Source: Leifsonia sp. ZF2019
GTDB lineage: Bacteria > Actinomycetota > Actinomycetes > Actinomycetales > Microbacteriaceae
DNA length: 64,000 bases
Reading direction: 5' to 3'
Assembly (NCBI RefSeq): GCF_019924635.1
Contig: NZ_CP065037.1
Span: 4,030,001-4,094,000, forward strand
A program made the position numbers and the translations under genes. Below the pieces are notes generated by a model. It was not told the origin of the DNA. It saw nothing but the letters and a program-made list of their open reading frames with translations, and ran no database searches. This document shows, piece after piece, positions 56,856-64,000 of the stretch. Position 1 is the first letter of the stretch. The number at the start of each line of letters is the position of its first letter.

Positions 56856-57452
56856 TCAGACCGCCGCGAGCGCGCCGATCAGCTCGTCGATGGTGACGAC
56901 GGCGGCCTGCTGCGCCGGGTAGACCTTCTCGGTCAGGACCCGGTGGACCTCGGGGTCGCGGTCGAAGGTGCCGTCGGAGAGGACGACGATGCGGTAGTCC
57001 TTGTCGACGCCGTCGCGGGCGGTGGACAGCACGACCCCGCTGGTGGAGATGCCGGCGAGGACGAGCGTGTCGATGCCGCGGGCCCGGAGCTGCTCGTGCA
57101 GGTCGGTGGTGCTGAAGGCGCCGTAACGGGACTTGCGCACGACGATCTCCCCGTCGGCGGGGGCGATGCGCGGGTCGACCGAGACGGCGGGGTGGTCGGG
57201 GCCGATCTCGCTCACGCGCTCCGCGGCGGCGGCGAAGCGGGAGTGGGCGGGGACGTGGGCGGCGTCCTCCTCCGAGAGGGCCACACGCACGTAGCCGATG
57301 GTGGCTCCGGCCGCGCGAGCGGCCTCCCGAGCGCACCCGAGCTCGGCGAGGAAGGCGTCGGCGTCGGGGTGGGAAGCGAGGATGGAGGGCTGCAGATCCA
57401 TGAGGAGCAGCGCGGTACGGGAGGGGTCCAGCGACAGATCGTTCACATGCAT
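56856..57452 (-). CDS. Isochorismatase-like hydrolase lacking the catalytic cysteine
   Basis: This 198-residue cytoplasmic protein has the isochorismatase/cysteine-hydrolase fold. The acid is in ALLLMDLQPSIL and the lysine in VRKSRYGAFSTTDL. The nucleophile position reads GISTSGVVLSTARDG, with Val where cysteine hydrolases have Cys. The same substitution is common in a subgroup of annotated family members, so this may be a distinct activity or a binding protein, not a nicotinamidase. The ATG at 57450-57452 is preceded by a spacer shared with the divergent sugar importer operon. Confidence 0.85.
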   Translation of the reverse strand: MHVNDLSLDPSRTALLLMDLQPSILASHPDADAFLAELGCAREAARAAGATIGYVRVALSEEDAAHVPAHSRFAAAAERVSEIGPDHPAVSVDPRIAPADGEIVVRKSRYGAFSTTDLHEQLRARGIDTLVLAGISTSGVVLSTARDGVDKDYRIVVLSDGTFDRDPEVHRVLTEKVYPAQQAAVVTIDELIGALAAV

Positions 57453-57488
57453 AAACTACCTCGCCGCCCCATGGAATCCCTGGAAGGC

Positions 57489-57517
57489 TTGCATCCCCTC
57501 GCTGCCTACTGTATACA
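57489..57517 (+). promoter_or_regulatory. Promoter of the sugar ABC importer operon
   Basis: -35 TTGCAT (57489-57494), a 17-nt spacer and -10 TATACA (57512-57517). The leader of about 40 nt carries AAGGAACGAGG before the ATG at 57563. Confidence 0.8.
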
Positions 57518-57524
57518 GAATACA
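57509..57524. promoter_or_regulatory. GntR-like operator
   Basis: CTGTATACAG (57509-57518) is a perfect palindrome, and TGTAT-ACAGA-ATACA (57510-57524) a second overlapping one. It covers the -10 hexamer, so a repressor would block initiation. TGTATACA cores are typical of GntR-family sites. No regulator gene lies nearby. Confidence 0.75.
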
Positions 57525-57562
57525 GACCACCACAGCAGAGACTCTCAAGGAACGAGGTACTC

Positions 57563-58858
57563 ATGTCTCGCGTCGACTCAAAGGTGAGAAGGGCGCTGGC
57601 CATCACGGCGGCCGCCGCACTGGCCCTCAGCATGGCGGCGTGCTCCGGATCGGGCGGAGGCGGCACCAAGACCGTCGTCTGGTCCACCTGGGGCACCCCC
57701 GAGGAACTGACCAGGTACAAGGAATTCGACACCCAGTTCATGAAGGAGCACCCCGACATCAAGGTCGTGCTCCAGCCGGTCGCCGACTACGGCGACTACC
57801 ACACGAAGCTCCTCGCGCAGCTGGCCTCCGGCACAGCCCCCGACGTGTTCTACATCGGCGACGACAAGATCGGGCAGTTCGTCAACTCCAAGGCGCTCAT
57901 GCCGCTGACGTCGCTCATGAACTCGTCGGCCAGCAAGACCAAGCCGGAGGACTTCGCGCAGGGCCTGTTCGGCGCGACGAAGAAGGGCGACGAGATCTAC
58001 GCCGCCCCCAACGACTCCAACCCCGACGCCCTCTGGTACGACAAGGAGGCGCTGAAGAAGGCCGGCGTCACCGATGACCCGGCGACGCTCGCCGCCGAGG
58101 GCAAGTGGACGACCGAGGCGTTCCTCGACATGAACGCCAAGCTCCACGACGCGGGCCTCACCGGCTCGATGTTCTGGAACTACTGGTCCACCCACTACAG
58201 CTGGATCTCGTCCCAGGGCGGCAAGGCGTTCGACGACTCCGGGAAGTTCGTCGCCAACACCGACCCGACCAGCGTGAAGGCGATGGATGTGCTGGCCAAG
58301 AACTTCCAGGACGGCACGTTCGTCGTCGCCGACACCCTCCCGGAGGGCGCGGGCGCGGACAGCGTGTTCGTCACCCACAAGGCCGGCTTCTTCATCCAGG
58401 GCCGCTACACGATCGGCACGGTGAAGGCCGCGGGCGACCCCGAGAACTACGACGTCGCCCCGTGGCCGACCCCGAGCGGCAAGGCCGCGCCCACCGGCGT
58501 CGCGGTCAGCTACCTCGCCATCAACGCGAAGACCAAGAACAAGGATGCGGCGTTCGAGTTCTGGACGAACTTCCTCTCGGCCCAGGGGCAGACGTTCCGC
58601 CTCAAGGGCGGCGGCAACGCCGTCCCGTCGATCAGCGGCGGCGACTCGGTGGTGCTGGACGGCTACCCCGCGCACGCGCAGACCCTGCTCGACATGCGCG
58701 ACATCGGCTTCGAGGACTACGCCACCGAGGCCTCCGTCCCCGGCCTCTCGAGCGACATCAGCGACAAGATGCTCGCGCTCTACCAGGGCAAGGCCTCCAC
58801 GAAGGAGACGCTCGACGAGGTCGCGAAGATGATCGCCGACAAGACCGGCGGCAAGTGA
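57563..58858 (+). CDS. Sugar ABC transporter substrate-binding lipoprotein
   Basis: This 431-residue lipoprotein captures a sugar outside the membrane. The signal peptide ends in the lipobox SMAAC with Cys27 as the lipid-modified residue. A bilobed solute-binding protein (family 1, MalE-like) follows, with VVWSTWGTPEELTRYKEF at the start, GTAPDVFYIGDD in lobe 1 and FWNYWSTHYSWISSQGG and FFIQGRYTIGTVKAAGDPENYDVAPWP in lobe 2. It is the first gene of a four-gene operon with two permeases and a GH63-like hydrolase. The substrate is probably an oligosaccharide or glycoside. Confidence 0.92.
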   Translation: MSRVDSKVRRALAITAAAALALSMAACSGSGGGGTKTVVWSTWGTPEELTRYKEFDTQFMKEHPDIKVVLQPVADYGDYHTKLLAQLASGTAPDVFYIGDDKIGQFVNSKALMPLTSLMNSSASKTKPEDFAQGLFGATKKGDEIYAAPNDSNPDALWYDKEALKKAGVTDDPATLAAEGKWTTEAFLDMNAKLHDAGLTGSMFWNYWSTHYSWISSQGGKAFDDSGKFVANTDPTSVKAMDVLAKNFQDGTFVVADTLPEGAGADSVFVTHKAGFFIQGRYTIGTVKAAGDPENYDVAPWPTPSGKAAPTGVAVSYLAINAKTKNKDAAFEFWTNFLSAQGQTFRLKGGGNAVPSISGGDSVVLDGYPAHAQTLLDMRDIGFEDYATEASVPGLSSDISDKMLALYQGKASTKETLDEVAKMIADKTGGK

Positions 58859-58868
58859 GGCATCGAGC

Positions 58869-59834
58869 GTGAGCGCAGTCAGGGAAGCACTGGTCGCCCC
58901 CGAGGCCGAGACTCCTCCCGCGACGCCGGGCGGGCTCCGCAAGGAGTCCGCCTGGCGGCGTCGCGACCGCCGCTGGGGCTACGTCTTCGTCGGCCCGCAG
59001 CTGTTCGGCATGGCCCTGTTCGTCGTCGTGCCGTTCATCGCGAGCCTCGTGCTGGCGTTCGCCCAGTGGGACGGCCTGAACGACCTCAGCTGGGTCGGCT
59101 TCGACAACTTCCGCACCGAGCTGAGCGACCCGCTCTTCGGACGGTCGATCGTCAACACGCTCCTCATCGCCCTCATCACGGTGCCGATCGGGCTCGGTCT
59201 CGCCGTCGTGCTGGCGGTCGCGCTGGAGAAGCTGAAGACGCGCACGCTCTACCTCATCCTGTTCTTCGCGCCCGTCGTCACGTCGTCGGTCGCGGTGGCG
59301 ATGATCTGGCAGCAGCTGTTCCGCAAGGACGGCGTGCTGAGCGGGTTCATCGCGAACGTGTTCCACACCGCCCCGCCGGACTGGCTGGGCGACCCCCACC
59401 TCGCGCTCATCGCCGTCTGCATCGTGACCATCTGGTCATCGGTCGGCCTGAACGTGATCATCTTCCTGGCGGGCCTGCAGAACATCTCGCCGGCCGTGAT
59501 CGAGGCGGCCCGGCTCGACGGCGCGGGCGCGATCACCCTGTTCTTCCGCGTGCGGCTGCCGCTGCTGTCACCGATCATCTTCTTCTCGACCGTCATCGCG
59601 TTCATCAGCTCGCTACAGACGTTCGACACCGTGTTCATCCTCACCGCGAACGCGGGACCCGACAACGCGACCCGCACGATCGTCTATCACATCTACGACC
59701 TGGGCTTCGGCAAGTTCCAGTTCGGCCCGGCCAGCGCCGCGTCGATCATCCTGCTGATCATCACGCTGGTGATCACGGGCATCCAGTTCGCCGCCCAGAA
59801 GAAGTTCGTCCACTACGAGGATGGTGCCGCATGA
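58869..59834 (+). CDS. Sugar ABC transporter permease 1 (MalF type)
   Basis: This 321-residue inner-membrane permease of the CUT1 family has six core helices after a 35-residue cytoplasmic N-terminus. The EAA loop that docks the ATPase is near residue 215 (VIEAARLDGAGAITLFFRVRLPLLSPII). The GTG start is 10 nt after the binding-protein stop. It pairs with the next permease (ATGA overlap). Confidence 0.93.
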   Translation: MSAVREALVAPEAETPPATPGGLRKESAWRRRDRRWGYVFVGPQLFGMALFVVVPFIASLVLAFAQWDGLNDLSWVGFDNFRTELSDPLFGRSIVNTLLIALITVPIGLGLAVVLAVALEKLKTRTLYLILFFAPVVTSSVAVAMIWQQLFRKDGVLSGFIANVFHTAPPDWLGDPHLALIAVCIVTIWSSVGLNVIIFLAGLQNISPAVIEAARLDGAGAITLFFRVRLPLLSPIIFFSTVIAFISSLQTFDTVFILTANAGPDNATRTIVYHIYDLGFGKFQFGPASAASIILLIITLVITGIQFAAQKKFVHYEDGAA

Positions 59835-60724
59835 CCACGGCCACGGCCCCCACCGAATCCCCGGCCCGTATCCCCGACGCGCACCCGGGCCGCGCCGCCT
59901 CCCGCACCCGCAAGGCGCTGCTGCACGTCGTCCTGCTGCTCGGCGGCCTCGCGATGGTGTTCCCCTTCCTCTGGATGCTCATCACCTCGTTCAAGTCGCT
60001 CCCGCAGCTGCTGAACGACCCGCTGAGCGTCTGGCCGCAGCCGTTCACGCTGCAGAACTACGTAGACGCCTGGAACGACGTGCCGTTCGGACAGGCGTAC
60101 TGGAACACGATCTACATCGCCGTGCTCGTCGTCGTCGGCACCCTCGTCACCGCCGCCATGGCCGGGTACGCGTTCGCGCGCATCCCGTTCCGCGGCAGCA
60201 AGGTGCTCTTCGTGCTGTTCCTGGCGACGCAGATGATCCCGATGCAGGTCACGCTCATCCCCTTCTACTTCCTGATGGCGAAGCTGGGGTGGGTGGACTC
60301 GCACCTCGCGCTGATCGTGCCCGCCGCGCTGGCGAACCCGTTCGCGGTGTTCCTCATGCGCCAGTTCGTGCTGTCCCTGCCGCGCGAGCTGGAGGAGGCG
60401 GCGCTCGTCGACGGCGCGGGCCGCTGGCGGATCTTCTGGAGCATCATCCTGCCGAACCTGAAGCCCGGCCTCGGCGCGCTCGCGATCATCGTGGCGCTGA
60501 GCACCTGGAACAACTTCCTGCTGCCACTCGTGCTGCTCAACTCGCAGGACCTGTTCACGGTCCCCCTGCTGCTGCAGAGCTTCCGCGGCCAGTACGGGTC
60601 TGTCAATTACGGGCTGATCATGGCCGCCTCGGCCATCGCGACCATCCCCATGCTGATCGCGTTCGTGATCGGCCAGCGCCGCATCCTGAACTCGATGGCG
60701 GCGTCGGGGCTGGGCGGCCGATGA
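59831..60724 (+). CDS. Sugar ABC transporter permease 2 (MalG type)
   Basis: This 297-residue inner-membrane permease of the CUT1 family has six helices. The EAA loop lies near residue 193 (LEEAALVDGAGRWRIFWSIILPNLKPGL). The ATG overlaps the permease 1 stop, and its own stop overlaps the hydrolase start. No ATPase gene lies in the operon, so a shared MsmX/MsiK-type ATPase encoded elsewhere is expected to energise this importer, as is common in actinomycetes. Confidence 0.93.
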   Translation: MTTATAPTESPARIPDAHPGRAASRTRKALLHVVLLLGGLAMVFPFLWMLITSFKSLPQLLNDPLSVWPQPFTLQNYVDAWNDVPFGQAYWNTIYIAVLVVVGTLVTAAMAGYAFARIPFRGSKVLFVLFLATQMIPMQVTLIPFYFLMAKLGWVDSHLALIVPAALANPFAVFLMRQFVLSLPRELEEAALVDGAGRWRIFWSIILPNLKPGLGALAIIVALSTWNNFLLPLVLLNSQDLFTVPLLLQSFRGQYGSVNYGLIMAASAIATIPMLIAFVIGQRRILNSMAASGLGGR

Positions 60725-62397
60725 GCCGCGCCGCCGCGACCGCCGCACGGGTCTCCCCGTTCCTCGACCTCGAGTCGGCGCCGTTCACCTTCCCGGGCTC
60801 GCGCATCCTGGTGCAGCGGGCCGGCGACGGGGTGACGGTGCGGCTGGCCGAGTACGAGCGACGGCTGGAGGACTGCGTGCTCGTGCGCACCCTGCGCGTT
60901 CTCGGACCGTCCGGCCGCGCGGCCGCCGTGACCGCCGTGACCGCCGACCGCATCGAGTTCGGGGAGGCCGGAGTCACGCTGACCTTCGATGGCTCGGACG
61001 CCCTCAGCCTGGGCGGCGACGGCACGGTCGCCTGGTCGGCCGAGCTCGACCTCCCGTTCGCACCGGCCGTGCGGACGTCCTCCGCGTTGCGCATCGCCGT
61101 GACTCCGGCCTCCACAGAGCTCCGGCCGGACGCCCGATTCGTGGCACAGGTCTCGGAGCATCCCGACGCCGAGGGACATGCGCGGGCGCTCGATGAGACG
61201 GCGCGGGTGTGGGATGCGTGGTTCGAGCGCACCCCTGCCGTGCGCGAGGACCTCGCCGACATGACCGCCTTCTGCTGGTGGGTGCTCGGCGCCAACATCG
61301 TGTCGCTGCCCGGCCGCGGCGCCCGGGCCGTCGTGCCGTCGAAGATCGGGTACGTCGGTCTGTGGCAGTGGGACGCCTACTTCATCGCCTCCGGCCTCCG
61401 CCACGGCGACCCCGAGCTCGCCCGCGAGCAGCTGGAGCTCGCCTTCGCGTTCCCGACGGCCGACGGACAGCTGCCGGACGTCGTCCACGACGAGGGTGTG
61501 CTCGCCTCCAGCGACGACCTCCCGCCCGGCGACCGCGAGAACCTGCGCCGCGCCGGTTCCGCCATCGCCGATCCGTCCGCGCCCATCCCGCTGACCAAGC
61601 CGCCCCTCGCCGCCTGGGCGCTGCGCCGCCTGGAGGACTTCGTCGACGACCCGGCCTGGTTCGACACCGCCTGGGCGACCGTCGCGCGCAGCCAGGACTG
61701 GTGGTTCGCGCACTCCGACCTCGACGGCGACGGGATGCCCGAGTACGGCCACCCCTATTCCTCCGGCCTCGACGACAGCCCCGTCTTCGACGCCGAGCTG
61801 CCCGTGGCCTCCCCCGACCTCGCGGCCTACCTGATCGTGCAGGACGACCTGCTGGCGACCCGCGCGCGGTCCGTCGGCGACGCCGCGGGTGCCGCCCGGC
61901 ATGCCACCCGCTCGGCGCGCACCCTGGAGCTGCTGGAGGGGATGTGGGACGACTCGGCCGGGTTCTTCCGCTCGGCGGGCGCCGGGACGCCGGTCGATGC
62001 GGAGGCGGTGGTCTCCCTGCTGCCCCTGCTCACGGGCCGACTTCCGGGCCGCTACGTCACCGGTATCCTCGCCGCGTTGGACGACCCGGACCGGTTCGCG
62101 TCGACCTGGACCGTGCCCACCGTGGCGCGCCGCGACCCGTCATATTCCGACGAGCGCATGTGGCGCGGCCCGGTATGGGTGAACGTCAACGCGCTGCTGG
62201 CCGAGGGGCTCGCCGTGTCGGGGCAGGCCGAGCGTGCGCGCGAGCTGATCGAGCAGACGCTGCGGCTCGTGATCCACGGCGGCGGGCCGCACGAGTACTT
62301 CAACCCGGCGACGGGCGAGAAGGCGCGCACGGCCACGACCGCGTTCGGGTGGTCGGCGGCGCTGTTCGTGGATCTGGCGGTGGGGGTGTCGCGGTAG
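60721..62397 (+). CDS. GH63/MGH1-like glycoside hydrolase
   Basis: This 558-residue cytoplasmic enzyme has an N-terminal strand-rich region (residues 1-150). An (alpha/alpha)6-barrel follows, with the family motif IGYVGLWQWDAYFIASGL (catalytic Asp in WDAYF), RSQDWWFAHSDLDGDGMPEYGHPYSSGLDDSP and RMWRGPVWVNVN. PHEYFNPATGEKA supplies the probable general base Glu. This matches glucosidase/mannosylglycerate-hydrolase-like enzymes of clan GH-G. It is coupled to the importer operon and so probably degrades the imported glycoside. The exact linkage cannot be read from sequence. Confidence 0.85.
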   Translation: MSRAAATAARVSPFLDLESAPFTFPGSRILVQRAGDGVTVRLAEYERRLEDCVLVRTLRVLGPSGRAAAVTAVTADRIEFGEAGVTLTFDGSDALSLGGDGTVAWSAELDLPFAPAVRTSSALRIAVTPASTELRPDARFVAQVSEHPDAEGHARALDETARVWDAWFERTPAVREDLADMTAFCWWVLGANIVSLPGRGARAVVPSKIGYVGLWQWDAYFIASGLRHGDPELAREQLELAFAFPTADGQLPDVVHDEGVLASSDDLPPGDRENLRRAGSAIADPSAPIPLTKPPLAAWALRRLEDFVDDPAWFDTAWATVARSQDWWFAHSDLDGDGMPEYGHPYSSGLDDSPVFDAELPVASPDLAAYLIVQDDLLATRARSVGDAAGAARHATRSARTLELLEGMWDDSAGFFRSAGAGTPVDAEAVVSLLPLLTGRLPGRYVTGILAALDDPDRFASTWTVPTVARRDPSYSDERMWRGPVWVNVNALLAEGLAVSGQAERARELIEQTLRLVIHGGGPHEYFNPATGEKARTATTAFGWSAALFVDLAVGVSR

Positions 62398-62402
62398 CGC
62401 TC
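62382..62402. repeat. Direct repeat, left copy
   Basis: The 21-nt GGGGGTGTCGCGGTAGCGCTC spans the end of the GH63-like gene and differs at two positions from 63436-63456. The two copies flank two membrane-protein genes. Confidence 0.6.
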
Positions 62403-62839
62403 TACCTGCGACCTCGCTCGCCTTCGGTCGCCGGCGCGCTCCCCTCACGAGAAGGCGAACTAAAGCGTACCCACGTGGTCACGCCCACGAGGAGCGCGAG
62501 GAGCGCCGCGACGATCATCCCTGCTACCGATCCTTGGATTGCGGAGAAGACCCCGAACCAGATGAGTATCGCGCCGAACATCGCGCTGGCAAGGACGACC
62601 GCCACCGAGCCCGGCCGCCTGAGCGAGGCCTGCTCGAACGAGATGAGACCCACCAGTGCCAGCCACAGCGCCAACGCGAGTCCACCGGGCAGTACGACGA
62701 GCACCAAGCTCGCGAAGACCCAGCCCCAGACGACGTGGCTCGCATCAGTGAGCGCCACTTCCAGGAGTCCTGCGCCCTGGTACACGAGAGTGCTCAGAAG
62801 CCCAACCAGCACCGCGAACACCAGCAGCTTCCTGCGCAC
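62402..62839 (-). CDS. Four-helix membrane protein, unknown function
   Basis: This 145-residue protein has four hydrophobic helices (FAVLVGLLSTLVYQGAGLLEV, WGWVFASLVLVVLPGGLALALWLALVGLI, VAVVLASAMFGAILIWFGVFSAI and AGMIVAALLALLVGVTTWV) and a charged C-terminal tail (PSREGSAPATEGERGRR). The family is not recognised. GGGAGG lies about 7 nt before the GTG start. Surrounding DNA looks less GC-rich than the operon upstream. It lies within the segment bounded by the direct repeats. Confidence 0.68.
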   Translation of the reverse strand: MRRKLLVFAVLVGLLSTLVYQGAGLLEVALTDASHVVWGWVFASLVLVVLPGGLALALWLALVGLISFEQASLRRPGSVAVVLASAMFGAILIWFGVFSAIQGSVAGMIVAALLALLVGVTTWVRFSSPSREGSAPATEGERGRR

Positions 62840-62890
62840 GATCGCCCCTCCCGCCCTGTTCGGACACCGTCTCGATGAGCCGAGACACGT

Positions 62891-63397
62891 TCAGCTCGCT
62901 ACGTCGATCTCTCCACGCCGCTCAGCGGGTTCGTCCACGACGGCTGCACGACCATCACGAGACGACTCCCATCGGGCTCGAGCGAAAACGCCGCGCACGA
63001 TCAGGATGCCGGCAAGGGCGCCAACCGCCGCTCCGTACGCGGTACCCCACCACACGGCGGTCGTCCACAGCCGTCCGAAGACTACTGCGAAGCATCCCCC
63101 CGCCACGACGGCGTAGCCGGCGACGATGAGCGTCTCGGCTATCGCCCCTGTCCGATGTGATCGGAGGGCGGTGGCAGGTACCACCCACCCGTAGAATCCG
63201 AGGATCGCTCCCGCCGCAAGCGCAGCCGGAATCGTCCAAGCGATAAGGAACGCCAGGTAGAAGCCGCTGAACAGCGGCTCCGTCAGGCCGAGGGACGGGA
63301 TCATCGCGATCAGGTGCCCTGCCACCGCGGAGACGAAGGTGAACGAAATGGACATCCAGAATGGATGGGGCCGCGACGGAATCCGGATCACCTCCAT
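62891..63397 (-). CDS. Multi-helix membrane protein, unknown function
   Basis: This 168-residue protein has five hydrophobic helices (SISFTFVSAVAGHLIAMI, GFYLAFLIAWTIPAALAAGAILGFYGWVV, ETLIVAGYAVVAGGCFAVVFG and VWWGTAYGAAVGALAGILIV among them) and an acidic/basic C-terminal tail (ESSRDGRAAVVDEPAERRGEID). The family is not recognised. It lies on the same strand as the neighbouring membrane gene, 51 nt upstream. The 217-nt spacer to the next gene holds no other feature except the right-hand direct repeat. Confidence 0.65.
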   Translation of the reverse strand: MEVIRIPSRPHPFWMSISFTFVSAVAGHLIAMIPSLGLTEPLFSGFYLAFLIAWTIPAALAAGAILGFYGWVVPATALRSHRTGAIAETLIVAGYAVVAGGCFAVVFGRLWTTAVWWGTAYGAAVGALAGILIVRGVFARARWESSRDGRAAVVDEPAERRGEIDVAS

Positions 63398-63435
63398 TTG
63401 ATGGTTGAACGAAGAGTATCCGGTTTGTCATCGAT

Positions 63436-63456
63436 GGGGGTGTCGCGCTAGAGCTC
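63436..63456. repeat. Direct repeat, right copy
   Basis: The 21-nt GGGGGTGTCGCGCTAGAGCTC matches 62382-62402 except at two positions. It lies in non-coding DNA, so it looks like a remnant of the GH63-like gene end. Confidence 0.6.
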
Positions 63457-63614
63457 CGGCTGTGGCAGTCTCGGAACCTGACCACGACGGTCGGCCGCGG
63501 TGAGGGGGACTCGAGACTATCCCTTCCTCGTCTCGCCCGGCGGGCCCGGCTGGGGCACGTCGCGCTCCGGATGCTTGGCCCGGGCGTCGATCAGAAGGCC
63601 GCCGCCGGAATCTG

Positions 63615-63992
63615 CTACCGGTCGTGGATCCTCTGGACGCCCGTGGATTGCGTAGTCGCGGAGAACCAGACGATCGCGGCACCCGAGAGCCAGATCGCGA
63701 TCGCCAAACCGCCCCACGACGTCGCCGGAGTAGCCAACAGGGCTTTGTAAAGTGATGCGACAACCGCGAACCCCAACCCCAGGGCGAGCACTGCCAGAGC
63801 TGCCAGCAACGCCCTTCCGCGAAGCCCACTGGTATAGCGGCGTACCCGACCGTACATACTGACTCGGCCACGAAGCGGGATCAACGAACGGCCTCCCCAT
63901 CGAACCAACGCATCAGCAAACACCGCCACCGAATAGACGACCGCACAGAGAGCAGCTATCAGACCAACCGTTGCATTTTGCAGCTCCGGCAC
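63615..63992 (-). CDS. Three-helix membrane protein, possibly partial
   Basis: This protein of 125 residues as bounded here has helices at GLIAALCAVVYSVAVFADALV, LLAALAVLALGLGFAVVASLY and WGGLAIAIWLSGAAIVWFS, with a basic loop between the first two (RGRVSMYGRVRRYTSGLRGR). The GTG at 63990-63992 is the first start before the window edge; a longer form beyond 64000 cannot be excluded. The family is not recognised. Base composition matches the less GC-rich segment next to it. Confidence 0.55.
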   Translation of the reverse strand: MPELQNATVGLIAALCAVVYSVAVFADALVRWGGRSLIPLRGRVSMYGRVRRYTSGLRGRALLAALAVLALGLGFAVVASLYKALLATPATSWGGLAIAIWLSGAAIVWFSATTQSTGVQRIHDR

Positions 63993-64000
63993 CGCAAATG

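Noticed and set aside
1..64000. tRNA, rRNA, insertion sequence, prophage or CRISPR
   Set aside because: No cloverleaf, transposase, integrase, phage structural gene or regular repeat-spacer array was seen on reading both strands.

Overview
The window is high-GC, densely packed chromosomal DNA from an actinomycete, most likely a Microbacteriaceae member (Leifsonia/Microbacterium type). This is inferred from base composition, the many GTG starts, LAxTG-type C-terminal sorting signals, YtxH-like GSRAGR small proteins, a DUF7882-like protein beginning MGKLLYG, and leaderless promoters of TANNNT type. About 67 protein genes are supported. I see no tRNA, rRNA, insertion sequence, CRISPR array or phage. 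No gene-free stretch exceeds 300 bases; the longest is the divergent spacer 21344-21616.

Layout. 1-2 kb: end of a ribose-type sugar import operon (permease, ribokinase) behind a promoter with a perfect operator. 2-18 kb: mixed housekeeping and accessory genes, namely a SRPBCC protein, a 5'-3' exonuclease, a GAF protein with a degenerate SGNH domain, an aldo/keto reductase, a frameshifted TOPRIM gene, a TPR protein, two FAD oxidoreductases (one with a Rieske domain), a TspO-like protein, a DUF3887 regulator with a CPBP protease, and a PrmC-like methyltransferase. 18-29 kb: a TetR/tautomerase pair, a secreted M1 aminopeptidase, a CrtC-like hydratase, a GH38 alpha-mannosidase and a CtpE-like P-type ATPase. 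29.6-36.7 kb: an eight-gene minus-strand locus built around a SipW-type signal peptidase, with several exported proteins carrying a TasA/camelysin-like N-terminus, an RCC1 propeller protein, a beta-propeller/Ig-like protein and an LARTG wall or membrane protein. This is the strongest candidate for an undescribed surface-fibre or matrix system. 37-50 kb: a Stealth phosphotransferase, a phosphodiesterase and small acidic proteins, a GH3 beta-glucosidase, a 954-residue membrane protein with a lipase-like motif, and an NmrA/TetR pair. 50.6-57.5 kb: a secreted alkaline phosphatase, an operon of MFS exporter, two-component system and TMEM175 channel, and a cysteine-less isochorismatase homologue. 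57.5-62.4 kb: a GntR-type operator and a sugar ABC importer operon ending in a GH63-like hydrolase. 62.4-64 kb: three membrane proteins in DNA that looks less GC-rich.

Two regulatory themes link the genes. First, at least 17 genes have a TANNNT hexamer exactly 6-7 nt before their start codon, predicting leaderless mRNAs. Second, the alkaline phosphatase and the phosphodiesterase, 12 kb apart, each have an 11-nt direct repeat of GTTCA(C/G) upstream, so they probably belong to one phosphate-starvation (Pho) regulon. A palindromic repeat family with consensus near CGCCGAGRCGGCYSAWWATSGG occupies three convergent gene junctions and probably serves as a bidirectional terminator.
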